From assembly GCA_017404545.1 (NCBI GenBank), contig JAFRCC010000007.1:36571-100570 (forward strand): a stretch of DNA of 64,000 bases. Direction: 5' to 3'. Both the position numbers and the translations under genes were made by a program. Source of the DNA: Clostridia bacterium. GTDB taxonomy: Bacteria; Bacillota; Clostridia; TANB77; CAG-508. Below, piece by piece: positions 37,129 to 46,576 of the stretch; position 1 is the first letter of the stretch; every line of letters starts with the position of its first letter. The notes beneath the pieces were generated by a model, which was not told where the DNA came from, did no database searches, and saw only the letters and a list, made by a program, of their open reading frames with translations.

Positions 37129-39432
37129 ATGTTATGTTCGGTTTGTAAAACCAATGCAGCTGTAATATTTATAAATAGATCCACTGATGGAAATCAAATG
37201 GAAGGTTTATGCTATGAGTGTGCTAAGAAAAAAGGTATCAACCCTTTAGACGCATTAGCTAAACAAGCTAACCTTTCAGATAGTGATATAGAAAATATGT
37301 CTAAACAATTCGAATCTATGTTTAACGACATATCTGAAAATCCAGATTTTACCCCAGATACTTTAATGAATGAAGATTCAGAAAATAGCCTTGGTTCTAT
37401 ATTTTCAGGTTTATTTGGTAATAGTTCAAATCGCCAAGAATCTGATACAAATTCTGAAGCCGATTCAACATGCTCTGGGTCAACAAAAAAAGTAAAAACA
37501 GAAAAGAAAGCTAATAATAAAAAACACAAAGCACTTGATAATTTTGGAACTAATTTAACAACGAAAGCTAAAAACAATCAACTGGATATTGTTATTGGTA
37601 GAGATAAGGAGCTTGAAAGGGTTATTCAGATTTTAAACAGACGTACAAAAAATAACCCATGCCTTATTGGAGAACCAGGTGTTGGAAAAACAGCAATTGC
37701 TCAAGGATTGGCTCTAAAAATAGCTTCAGGAAATGTTCCTGCCAAATTAATAAATAAAGAAGTTTATTTGTTGGATATGACATCGGTTATTGCTGGAACA
37801 CAGTTCAGAGGTCAGTTTGAGTCAAGAATGAAAGCAATAATAGATGAGTGTAAACAATGTGGAAATATAATTTTAGTAATAGATGAAATTCACAATATAA
37901 TTGGAGCCGGAGATGCTGAACATTCTATGAATGCAGCAGATATTTTAAAGCCTTCTCTATCTAATGGTGAAATTCAGCTTATTGGTACAACAACATTAAA
38001 AGAATACAGAAAATATATCGAAAAGGATTCTGCTCTAGAAAGAAGATTTCAACAAGTAGTAGTTGATGAACCTTCACCTGCTGATGCAGTTAATATTCTG
38101 GAAGGTATAAAAAAGTACTATGAGGACTTCCATAAAGTAAAAATTTCAACTGACGTAATTAGACAAGCTGTTATTATGTCAGAAAAATATATACATGATA
38201 GATTTTTACCAGACAAAGCAATCGATGTGTTAGATGAAGCTTGCTCTGAAATAAACTTAAATAATAGAGAGCTGTATGAATTAGAAGTATTAAAAAATGA
38301 ACTTTCTGAAGTTCAGGCTGAAAAAGAAGAAGCTGCTCAGGCAGATTCAACTGAAGATTATCAAAAAGCAGCAGAACTAAAAATGAAAGAATGTAAATTG
38401 CTCGAAGATATTGATAACTTAAATAAAAAAATGAAAGTTGTCTCTCTAACAGTTCAAGATATTGCGAATGTTATCGAAAGATGGACAAAAATCCCCGTAA
38501 ACAAGATTACTGAGGAAGAAACTCAAAAGTTACTTAATTTAGAGCAAAATCTTCATAAAAGAATTGTAGGTCAAGATGAAGCTGTTCAATCAGTTTCGAA
38601 AGCCATTAGGCGTAATAGAGCTGGTCTTCAAACCACAAAAAGGCCACCATCTTTTATATTTGTTGGTCCTACTGGAGTTGGGAAAACAGAACTTGCTAAA
38701 TCCTTGGCATATGAAATGTTTGGAGATGAAAATTCAATTATTAGAGTTGATATGTCTGAATATATGGAAAGCCATTCAACCTCAAAATTAATAGGTTCAC
38801 CTCCTGGTTATGTTGGATATGATGATGCAGGACAATTAACTGAAAAAGTAAAAAGAAAACCATATTCTATTGTTCTACTTGATGAAATAGAAAAAGCTCA
38901 TCCAGATGTATTTAATATACTCCTTCAGGTATTAGATGATGGTAGACTTACAGATAGTCAAGGAAATACAGTAAATTTTGAAAATACAATTATTATTATG
39001 ACATCTAATGTTGGATCGAATGTTAATACAAATTCAATTGGTTTCGGAAATGAATCAAGTACTGACTATAGCAAGCTTCAAGATAGTTTAAAAGAAACAT
39101 TTAGACCTGAATTCTTAAATAGAGTTGATGAAATTGTTACATTTAAAGCACTAACAGAATCACAATTACTAGAAATTGTTGATATGATGCTAGAAAATAC
39201 AAGGAAAGCTTTAGCTGATAAAGATATCTTACTATCAATATCAGATTCATCAAAAATGTATTTACTACACAAAGGTACCGATTTAAAATATGGTGCACGA
39301 CCTTTAAGAAGGGCTATTCAAAAATATGTAGATGATGAATTATCAGAGCTAATATTAAAAACTGAATTAAGAAACGGTCAAACTATAAACATCGATTGTG
39401 AAAATGGCGAATTAAAATTCGAAGTTAAATAG
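37129..39432 (+). CDS. clpE: ClpE/ClpC-type AAA+ chaperone with N-terminal zinc finger
   Basis: Hsp100 unfoldase expected to feed ClpP. The N-terminal zinc finger is C-x2-C (LCSVCK) with C-x2-C (CYECAKKK), the ClpE/McsA type, followed by a Ser/Lys-rich linker. AAA-1 has GEPGVGKTAIAQ and VIDEIHNIIGAG, with a UVR-like coiled coil in the middle. AAA-2 has GPTGVGKTELAKSL and the arginine-containing ELLLDEIEKAHPDV-like segment. A 767-aa length fits ClpE better than ClpC (no double Clp-N repeats). Followed 21 bp later by pgsA. Confidence 0.88.
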   Translation: MLCSVCKTNAAVIFINRSTDGNQMEGLCYECAKKKGINPLDALAKQANLSDSDIENMSKQFESMFNDISENPDFTPDTLMNEDSENSLGSIFSGLFGNSSNRQESDTNSEADSTCSGSTKKVKTEKKANNKKHKALDNFGTNLTTKAKNNQLDIVIGRDKELERVIQILNRRTKNNPCLIGEPGVGKTAIAQGLALKIASGNVPAKLINKEVYLLDMTSVIAGTQFRGQFESRMKAIIDECKQCGNIILVIDEIHNIIGAGDAEHSMNAADILKPSLSNGEIQLIGTTTLKEYRKYIEKDSALERRFQQVVVDEPSPADAVNILEGIKKYYEDFHKVKISTDVIRQAVIMSEKYIHDRFLPDKAIDVLDEACSEINLNNRELYELEVLKNELSEVQAEKEEAAQADSTEDYQKAAELKMKECKLLEDIDNLNKKMKVVSLTVQDIANVIERWTKIPVNKITEEETQKLLNLEQNLHKRIVGQDEAVQSVSKAIRRNRAGLQTTKRPPSFIFVGPTGVGKTELAKSLAYEMFGDENSIIRVDMSEYMESHSTSKLIGSPPGYVGYDDAGQLTEKVKRKPYSIVLLDEIEKAHPDVFNILLQVLDDGRLTDSQGNTVNFENTIIIMTSNVGSNVNTNSIGFGNESSTDYSKLQDSLKETFRPEFLNRVDEIVTFKALTESQLLEIVDMMLENTRKALADKDILLSISDSSKMYLLHKGTDLKYGARPLRRAIQKYVDDELSELILKTELRNGQTINIDCENGELKFEVK

Positions 39433-39453
39433 TAAAATGGGAGGTTTATATAC

Positions 39454-40005
39454 ATGAATAAAAATATACCAAATATGCTTACCCTGCTAAGATTTGTCTT
39501 TATTCCATTTATAATTTTATCGCTATACTATAATAATTTTATACTTGCATTTATATTGCTAACAATTTCATCACTAACTGATATACTTGATGGTTTTATT
39601 GCAAGGAAATGTAATTTAGTTACAGATTTTGGAAAATTAATGGATCCATTAGCTGATAAGGCCACACAGTTAACTATATTAATAACTTTAGCTCTTAAGC
39701 ATACTATTCCATTTTGGATTCTATGTATAATAGCTTTAAAGGAATTTGTAATGATTGCTGGTGCCTCATTCTTATATGGTAAAGATATGGTAGTTTCTAG
39801 TAAATGGTATGGAAAATTAACCACAGTAGTATTTTATTGTGCTATAGTTTCATCCCTAATTATAGGCCATTATAATCTTACATCTAGGTTTGATACTTAT
39901 TTATATTACTCCGGAATAGTTTTAACGCTTTTTTCATTGTTAATGTACTTTAAATCATTTTATGCTCAAGGATATTTAAAGAATCTGAATAAACCACGTA
40001 ATTAA
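39454..40005 (+). CDS. pgsA: CDP-diacylglycerol-glycerol-3-phosphate 3-phosphatidyltransferase
   Basis: Makes phosphatidylglycerol phosphate at the inner membrane. The CDP-alcohol phosphotransferase signature D-x2-DG-x2-AR-x8-G-x3-D-x3-D is present in DILDGFIARKCNLVTDFGKLMDPLAD. Four to six membrane segments; 183 aa is normal. Co-transcribed with the clpE-like gene. Confidence 0.93.
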   Translation: MNKNIPNMLTLLRFVFIPFIILSLYYNNFILAFILLTISSLTDILDGFIARKCNLVTDFGKLMDPLADKATQLTILITLALKHTIPFWILCIIALKEFVMIAGASFLYGKDMVVSSKWYGKLTTVVFYCAIVSSLIIGHYNLTSRFDTYLYYSGIVLTLFSLLMYFKSFYAQGYLKNLNKPRN

Positions 40006-40017
40006 AAAGGAAATAAT

Positions 40018-40050
40018 AAAAGTCTGGAATAAACATTATTCTAGACTTTT
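40018..40050. terminator. Bidirectional terminator after pgsA
   Basis: Fifteen-base, nearly perfect arms (40018-40032 and 40036-40050), AAAAGTCT at one side and its complement at the other, between convergent genes. Confidence 0.75.
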
Positions 40051-40624
40051 ATTCATAATCTTCCAATAAGATTGAAAGATTTTCTTTACCCACAATTTCA
40101 ATTCCATTTATTAATTTATCTCTGTCTTCTTTCGGTAAGTATTTCGTAACAATTTCTGTGCTATAAACTAACGACTCTTCATTTTCTTCAGTAGCTCTAT
40201 ATACATTTACAAAACCTTCATCATCTCTTACTAAATAATGCTCGTCGCAAATCTCGTCAATCTCCCTACTAATACAAATATCTGTACTTGAAAATGATTC
40301 AACATTCCATCCAAAGTAATACTTTTCAACTTGCTTTTCTGTCATATTCACAATTTCTTCTGGTACAGTGAATTCATTTTCTGTTGTGTGACCACACTTT
40401 TTATAGTATTGCTTCATATTTATTCTTGCAGTTGGAGCTACAACTTCACTATTATTTGATGAAGTTCTTACTACATTTTCATCACTCGTTTCTCCAAACT
40501 GCTTTATAACCATATTATTTGAAATCGTTTTCTTTCTATTATACCTATATATTCCCATTCCAGTAAATGCTGATAAAATAATTGTGAGAATAATGCTAAT
40601 ATAAAGTATTTTTCTATTACTCAT
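40049..40624 (-). CDS. BofC-like C-terminal-domain protein, membrane anchored
   Basis: One N-terminal membrane anchor (ILYISIILTIILSAFTGMGIY), then an extracytoplasmic domain of about 150 aa. The pattern (CGHTTENEFTVPEEIVNMTEKQ, YFGWNVESFSS, LVRDDEGFVNVYRA, TEIVTKYLPKEDRDKLINGIEIVGKENLSILLEDYE) matches the BofC C-terminal domain, known from the sporulation protein BofC but also present in non-sporulating Clostridia. Role here unknown. Confidence 0.7.
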   Translation of the reverse strand: MSNRKILYISIILTIILSAFTGMGIYRYNRKKTISNNMVIKQFGETSDENVVRTSSNNSEVVAPTARINMKQYYKKCGHTTENEFTVPEEIVNMTEKQVEKYYFGWNVESFSSTDICISREIDEICDEHYLVRDDEGFVNVYRATEENEESLVYSTEIVTKYLPKEDRDKLINGIEIVGKENLSILLEDYE

Positions 40625-40695
40625 ATCATTCTTCCCTTCTCTAACTGCTTGTTTGTTATTATTATTAGCATTATTTTCATGTTTATTCTTTTCAA

Positions 40696-42189
40696 TTAAA
40701 AATTATCTATCGGACAATAATCGTCTGTTAATACTATTTCGCTCTCCGACAAATCCAAATCATATACTCCATCAACCTCAATATCTTAATCTGTAGAAAT
40801 TACCATAATATTCTGTTTTGTTTCTGCTGAAACTTCTGGATTACATGGTATAACATACACATTTTTGAAAACTCTTTTTAATGTATTAACTTCCGCTCTA
40901 ATAAATCTAGAGTCTTTTCCCTCCATTGCCGATACAACGTTGCTTAAATATAATCCATTTTCAGTAAGAGCCTCTTTCGTTTGTTTTATATTTTCCAATG
41001 TAGTTAATGTTTTTGCTGGATTTTCTCCAGAAAAAGCATCATTCAATATTGCATCATATTTCTTTTTATTTTTATTTAGATACGTTCTACCATCTTCATT
41101 AATTAAGTTTAACCTCTTGTTTTCATTAAGCTTATAATCATCAATCAACTTATCTAGAAAAAAATATTTCTTTGCAATTTCTGTTATCTCCCCATCGATT
41201 TCAACTACATCCATTCTTTTATCTTCATAGTGACTGATAAAATATTTTGGATAAGAGTATCCAGCACCTCCAATCATTAGTACATCATCAACATCATACT
41301 TAGACTTGAACATTAAATCGTAATATTTTGTGTATGTAGATACTAGTTCGTTACATTTTTCTTCATCGATATATGTAGCCGATTCAAATCCACTATCTAT
41401 ATTCATAATTCTAATTTCCTCACCATTATATTCACTATTATATATCATAACCCTTCCATATTGTGTATCTAAACTAACTTTTGTATTTTCCTCACCATTT
41501 AAAACCTGCTCTCCACTTTTTAAATTGTTATTACTATATATTGCTAATAAAACTACATTCATTGTAATTATCCCTGCAATTATAATGTTCATTAATTTTT
41601 TTTTATTTGTAGAGATAAAAAAGCTTATTATTGACAATATAATTGATAATACAAATAAAATTTGCACACTTCCAAAATTAGGAATTAATAAAAAACCACT
41701 AACAAAAGTGCCAAATATGCCTCCAATTGTTGATAATGCATATACTGTTCCTGAAGTTTTTCCTGCATTTTCTATCTTATTTAGCTTTATTTTTAATACA
41801 ATTGGAATTATTGTTCCTAGGAATGCCGAAGGTATAAAGAATAATGCTATTGTAGAAATAATAGCTCCAATTTTTACATCTTTTATAATAGTCGCTACTA
41901 TGTTTAAGAACCTTGTTTGTATTATTGGAATTAAAAAGATAAAGAATGATGCTTCTAACACAATATATTTCAAACTTTTTTCACATTCGTTTTTATCTGC
42001 AATTTTTCCTCCCATATAGTTTCCAACACTTGAACTCAATAGTATTATCCCAATTACACTTGTCCAAACTATATTTGAATTACCAAAATATGGAGATAAT
42101 ACTCTTGACGCTATAAGTTCAAGAGTCATACATATCGCTTCTATTATAAAAATAATAATTTCGTATCTATACTTTTTCAATACTTTCAC
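40696..42189 (-). CDS. Spermidine-synthase-like protein with membrane domain, interrupted by one in-frame TAA
   Basis: The N-terminal half has six to seven membrane segments (the fused MFS/spermidine-synthase type). The C-terminal half is a Rossmann methyltransferase-like polyamine synthase domain (DVLMIGGAGYSYPKYF, MDVVEIDGEITEIAKKYF, INEDGRTYL, DAILNDAFSGE). The frame stops at TAA 40786-40788 after MVISTD. It continues without shift for 30 codons (DIEVDGVYDLDLSESEIVLT, then DDYCPIDNF), the usual family C-terminus, ending at 40696. Either a nonsense mutation (for example AAA to TAA), a base error, or read-through. Such fused proteins do not always make spermidine. Confidence 0.75.
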
Positions 42190-42231
42190 CTCTTATATTA
42201 TAATCATATAATAAAAAATTTTACTTTACAA

Positions 42232-44554
42232 TTATTGAACAATTTTTTTAATCGTTATATCTCCATTCTTCTTCACTTTCATAAATATTTCTCCATCTTC
42301 ATCAGTTCGGTAGATTTCCATACCGCATAGACTTTATATTTTTTATTACACCTTCATTTGGATGACCAAATTTATTGTCCCTTCCAACCCCTATAAATGC
42401 AAATTTTGCCCTTACACTTTCCAGGAATTCGTTTGTTGAAGATGTTTTTGAACCATGGTGTCCTACTTTTAGGCATGTGGACTGTAATATTTCTTTGTTT
42501 CCTTGGTATAATTCCAATATACTTTTTTCGGCAATCGCCTCTATATCCCCAGTAAATAGTATAGAAATACTATTATAGTGTAATTTACAAACAATAGAAT
42601 TATTATTTAATATATTTTCGTTAATTTGCTCTTCTCTTGGCCATAATATATCAAAATATAAATCTCGATCTATTTCTACCCTATTTCCTTGCTTTACGAC
42701 AATTATATTTATATTTTTGGCTTTGACAATTTTTTTAAATTTTTCATAATTATCACTCGATTTTCCTTGTTTTGATATTATTACATTCCTAACTTTTATT
42801 TCCTGCATCACTGTTAATAAGCCTCCAACGTGATCTGTATCAAAATGTGATATTATTATATAATCAATTTTTGTGATTGATTTATTTAATAAATATGGAA
42901 CTACTATATTTTTTCCAACACTATCTTGAATATTTCCATCTTCCTTTCCACCTCCATCAACAAGGATTGTTTTGCCACTTGGTGTTTTTATAACTGTACA
43001 ATCACCTTGTCCAACATCGACAAAGTATACTTTTAAACTATTATCAAATACATTAATAAGTCTAATAATAACACAAACACAGAGGTAAATAGATATGACA
43101 CATTTTATTTTGTTTTTATTCTTTCTATTTCTATTTTTTTTGTATTGATAGCATAAATATAAAATAAAATAATACGCAGCTATTGTTATAAAAGATGGTG
43201 ATGTAACTCTAAAATTTAATATACTTATTCTTTGGAATATATCCACCAGAAATAATAATAAGCCTGAAAAAAAATACACTAAAAGTGCCACAAATTTTAA
43301 TAAGAATATAGGTATAACTTTGGATACTAATCCGCACAAGGAAAAACATAGTAATATTGGCATTAAAATACTTACTAAAAAATTTATTATAGGACTAGTA
43401 ATTATGAACATTAATGATACTTTATTAAACATTTTGGCAATTATTGGCAAGAGTACAATATTAGCAGCCAAACTTAATTTTATCTGATTTTTAATATATA
43501 TTTTAATTCCACGTCCCTGTTCCTGTAGTTCTACATAAATTATTATTATCCCCAAAGTTCCAGCTGTAGATAAAATAAACCCTGGATTATATATACAAAA
43601 TGGATTTTTTATTAGACCTAATAAAATCGAAATAAATAAATTGGATAAACTATTTGACTTCCTATGAAATATTTTTGAACAGTAAAACAAACTGAGCATT
43701 ATTGTTGCTCTGTAAACAGACTCATTATTATACGCTAAATTACAAAATATAATTAGAACAAATATAGCAAAAAAATATGTTTTTCGTTTTCCTATAACTC
43801 GTTTAAAACTGAGAGCAATGTATGCTACATAAACTGTATGCATTCCTGAAATTGCAATAATATGTGATAACCCTGCATCTGAAAATGCCTGACTAATCTT
43901 TTCATCAATATTATTTTTATCACCAACAACAAGAGCTATACATAAGCCAATACATTTATCTGGTATAAATGTTTTTATATTTAATTTTATATTTTCCCTG
44001 ATTCTATTAATTGTATTAGCCACAATATTTTTAGATTCATTCGTCTTAGTTATCGATTCGGACTTTATTGTTCCGAATATACATTTAGATTGCAAATATT
44101 TTTTATAATTAAATGTTCCTTCATTTTTCGCCGAATTTTGAACAATTTGCTCTCCAGTTACAATTACTTTATCTCCTACTTCAGTATTTTTATCAATTTT
44201 TTTTACGTATATATTGAATTTTATATTGAATATTACTCTTTTTTTATTTATTTTTTTTGCTTTTAATTCAACAATGGTACCATCATTTTCATCTGTAATT
44301 TTTACAATTTCTCCTGTGACTACTTTTTCCCCCATTTTGTCAATCTTATTTACAAGATTCATTGTTCCATATGACTTTATAACAGATAATAAGAATATAA
44401 GTATGATAAAAAATTTATTATTTTTTTTCCTAAATACTATAAAGTGTACTAAAATAAAAAACATCAAAAAGGGGATTATATTTTTATAAAAATATAATCC
44501 CCCTATTGTTCCAAATATGTAATAAATAGTTACTAAAAAAACTTTATTATTCAC
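42232..44554 (-). CDS. comEC: Competence protein ComEC/Rec2, coded in two frames joined at a CGG codon
   Basis: DNA-uptake channel. An N-terminal OB-like part and the Competence membrane domain with many segments (HIIAISGMHTVYVAYIALSF) are followed by a C-terminal metallo-beta-lactamase-like domain (VGQGDCTVIKTPSGKTILVDGGG, SHFDTDHVGGL, KVGHHGSKTSS, GHPNEGV). The first frame ends shortly after IKNIKSM with CGG (42323-42325) and a TGA seven codons later, at 42302. The +1 frame continues G-MEIYRTDEDGEIFMKVKKNG and stops at 42232, the normal ComEC C-terminus (conserved G-x-x-(I/V)YRTD). Full product about 773 aa. Confidence 0.85.
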
Positions 44555-44580
44555 AAAACTCCTTTATTAATAACCCCTTA

Positions 44581-45960
44581 TTATAAAATTCTTCTTGCAC
44601 AAACATATCTTGTTTGGTATGCAGAAGTACTTAAAGATGAGATAATTACACCTGTTCTTGAATTAGAAGCATGTATAAATTGACCTCCACCTATGTATAA
44701 TCCAACGTGACCAATCCTTGAATTTGATGTATCCCTGAAGATTAATACATCACCAGGCTCTAAGTCGCTTTTACTTACATATACACCATCATTAGCTTGT
44801 GTGCTTGATGAACGACTCAATGAATATCCAAAATGCTTATATACGTATTGAACAAAGCCTGAACAATCAAATGTATTTGGTCCATTAGTTCCATAAACAT
44901 AACTATACCCTTCAAATTGTAAAGCATAAGCTACAACATCTTCACCTATGGGATTTGATGGAACTGATGAACTTGATTCCTCCTCATAATCCTCTTCATC
45001 CTCGTCATCATCGTTATCATTAACACTATCGTAACTTCTCGATGTTACCTCGATTTTTTCTGATGATAATAAAGATTTTGCTATATATGCTTTATCTCCA
45101 TTTATTTCCGCAACATACCAAGATTCGTCTTCACCAATAACCTTAACTTCATTATTTGTATTTAAAACCTTAACAACAGTTGCAGTTTTCGATGCGGCAC
45201 TTCGAGCATTTACTGATGTTCCTTTTACATAGTATGTTTTTGGATTTGAATACAACTTTTCTGTGGAACTTTCTTCTGTTTTTTCTTCTTCTCGGTTAGT
45301 TTCCTCTGTGTTGTTTTCTTCTTGAGAAGCTTCTTTCGAATTACTGTCCGTCACCTCTGTTGACTTTTCCGTCAATACCCAACCTTCTTTATTGTCTGAT
45401 TTAACATATGACCATAATCCAGCAATACTAATTACTTCGTAAGTTTCATTTGAATTTGTAGTACTTATTGCTGAACCACTAATTAATGGCATTGTTTTTA
45501 ATTCTACATTTGTACTAAATTTAACATTTTTTGGTTGCTTAACTTGTTCATTTGGCTCTAATGCTGTTTTTTCATCTGTTTCATCATTTTCTTTGCTTTG
45601 AGCTTCCTCGTTATTTTCTGTATTTTCGTTTGAAGCTGTATTTGTGTTTTCTTCTGAATTTGTTGTTTCGTTGTTAATTACATTTCCTTCTTGAACCTTT
45701 ATATATTGCTTATTAACATAGCCAACTTTTCCATTTACTTTTACTTTATACCAGTCGCCATTCTCTCCAAGTATTTCAACTTTATCATTTTCATCTAATA
45801 AATCAATTACTTCTGATGCTACGTTTTCTTCTTTTCTTACCCTAAGATTGTCTCCAACAACTGTTCCTGTTGTGGCAAAAGCTGTTGAATTTACACATAA
45901 AAATAACAATATAATTATGCCAACAATTATTATCATTGCCATATTTTTTTTATCTTTCAT
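44581..45960 (-). CDS. Secreted SH3-domain NlpC/P60 cell-wall hydrolase
   Basis: Signal peptide (MIIIVGIIILLFLCVNSTAFA). Three bacterial SH3 domains (about 31-95, 145-195, 245-300) are separated by Asn/Glu/Thr-rich linkers, followed by an NlpC/P60 domain with its cysteine in NTFDCSGFVQYVYKHFGY and histidines in RIGHVGLYIGGGQFIHASN. Expected to cut peptide stems of peptidoglycan outside the cell. It has its own promoter at 45994-46022. Length 459 aa. Confidence 0.9.
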   Translation of the reverse strand: MKDKKNMAMIIIVGIIILLFLCVNSTAFATTGTVVGDNLRVRKEENVASEVIDLLDENDKVEILGENGDWYKVKVNGKVGYVNKQYIKVQEGNVINNETTNSEENTNTASNENTENNEEAQSKENDETDEKTALEPNEQVKQPKNVKFSTNVELKTMPLISGSAISTTNSNETYEVISIAGLWSYVKSDNKEGWVLTEKSTEVTDSNSKEASQEENNTEETNREEEKTEESSTEKLYSNPKTYYVKGTSVNARSAASKTATVVKVLNTNNEVKVIGEDESWYVAEINGDKAYIAKSLLSSEKIEVTSRSYDSVNDNDDDEDEEDYEEESSSSVPSNPIGEDVVAYALQFEGYSYVYGTNGPNTFDCSGFVQYVYKHFGYSLSRSSSTQANDGVYVSKSDLEPGDVLIFRDTSNSRIGHVGLYIGGGQFIHASNSRTGVIISSLSTSAYQTRYVCARRIL

Positions 45961-45993
45961 TTTTTATATCTCCTTTAAAACAAAACTGGAAGT

Positions 45994-46022
45994 AGTATAC
46001 TATATTTTTCTAAAAAAGTCAA
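45994..46022 (-). promoter_or_regulatory. Promoter of the NlpC/P60 gene
   Basis: TTGACT, 17 bp, TATACT on the minus strand, about 35 bp before the start codon. Confidence 0.75.
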
Positions 46023-46154
46023 TTTTTATCCAAAATAATGGTGAAAATTCACTTTTTCTCAGCACTTAAATACTTTGTTTCATACAACATTTACAACCAT
46101 AGTGGTTCTTTAGCTTTTGTTTTTAAATTCCGGAGGAATATCCTATTATATATA

Positions 46155-46183
46155 AAAAGACATAGGCACAAGCTATGTCTTTT
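46155..46183 (-). terminator. Terminator after hup
   Basis: Eleven-base arms (46155-46165 and 46173-46183) with a T-run on the minus strand, 22 bp after the hup stop codon. Confidence 0.75.
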
Positions 46184-46204
46184 TATTTATATATATTTCA
46201 ATTA

Positions 46205-46480
46205 TTATCCGTTAACAGCATCTTTTAATGCTTTTCCAGCTTTGAATACAGGAGCTTTTTTAGCAGCTATCTTCATTTCTTTACCTGTTTGTGGGTTTCT
46301 TCCTTTTCTTGCAGCTCTTGCTCTCACTTCGAAAGATCCGAATCCAACTAATTGAATCTTATCTCCCTTAGCTAATGTTTCTGCTATTACATCTACTACT
46401 GCATTGATTGATGCTTCAGCACTTTTCTTTGTTTCTCCTGTTTTAGCAGCTACTGCCGCAATTAAATCAGATTTGTTCAT
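46205..46480 (-). CDS. hup: DNA-binding protein HU
   Basis: Histone-like nucleoid protein, 91 aa: [51 protein letters not shown] and the DNA-binding arm ending [20 protein letters not shown]. Full length, with its own terminator and an AGGAGG ribosome-binding site. Confidence 0.96.
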   Translation of the reverse strand: MNKSDLIAAVAAKTGETKKSAEASINAVVDVIAETLAKGDKIQLVGFGSFEVRARAARKGRNPQTGKEMKIAAKKAPVFKAGKALKDAVNG

Positions 46481-46576
46481 TATTCATTACCTCCTATTGA
46501 ATTTTTGATATTATGTACTTTATAATTCTGGTTCTATTGCAGATTTATAAACTACTATAATGATTATTCGCCAAAT

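Noticed and set aside
40786..40788. TAA as a sense codon
   Set aside because: Most genes in the window end properly at TAA, so general reassignment is impossible; one interrupted gene is better explained by mutation, error or local read-through.
41330..42019. Long antisense open frame (229 codons) over the spermidine-synthase-like gene
   Set aside because: It mirrors a hydrophobic membrane-protein frame, has no ribosome-binding site, and the minus-strand gene has clear family motifs.
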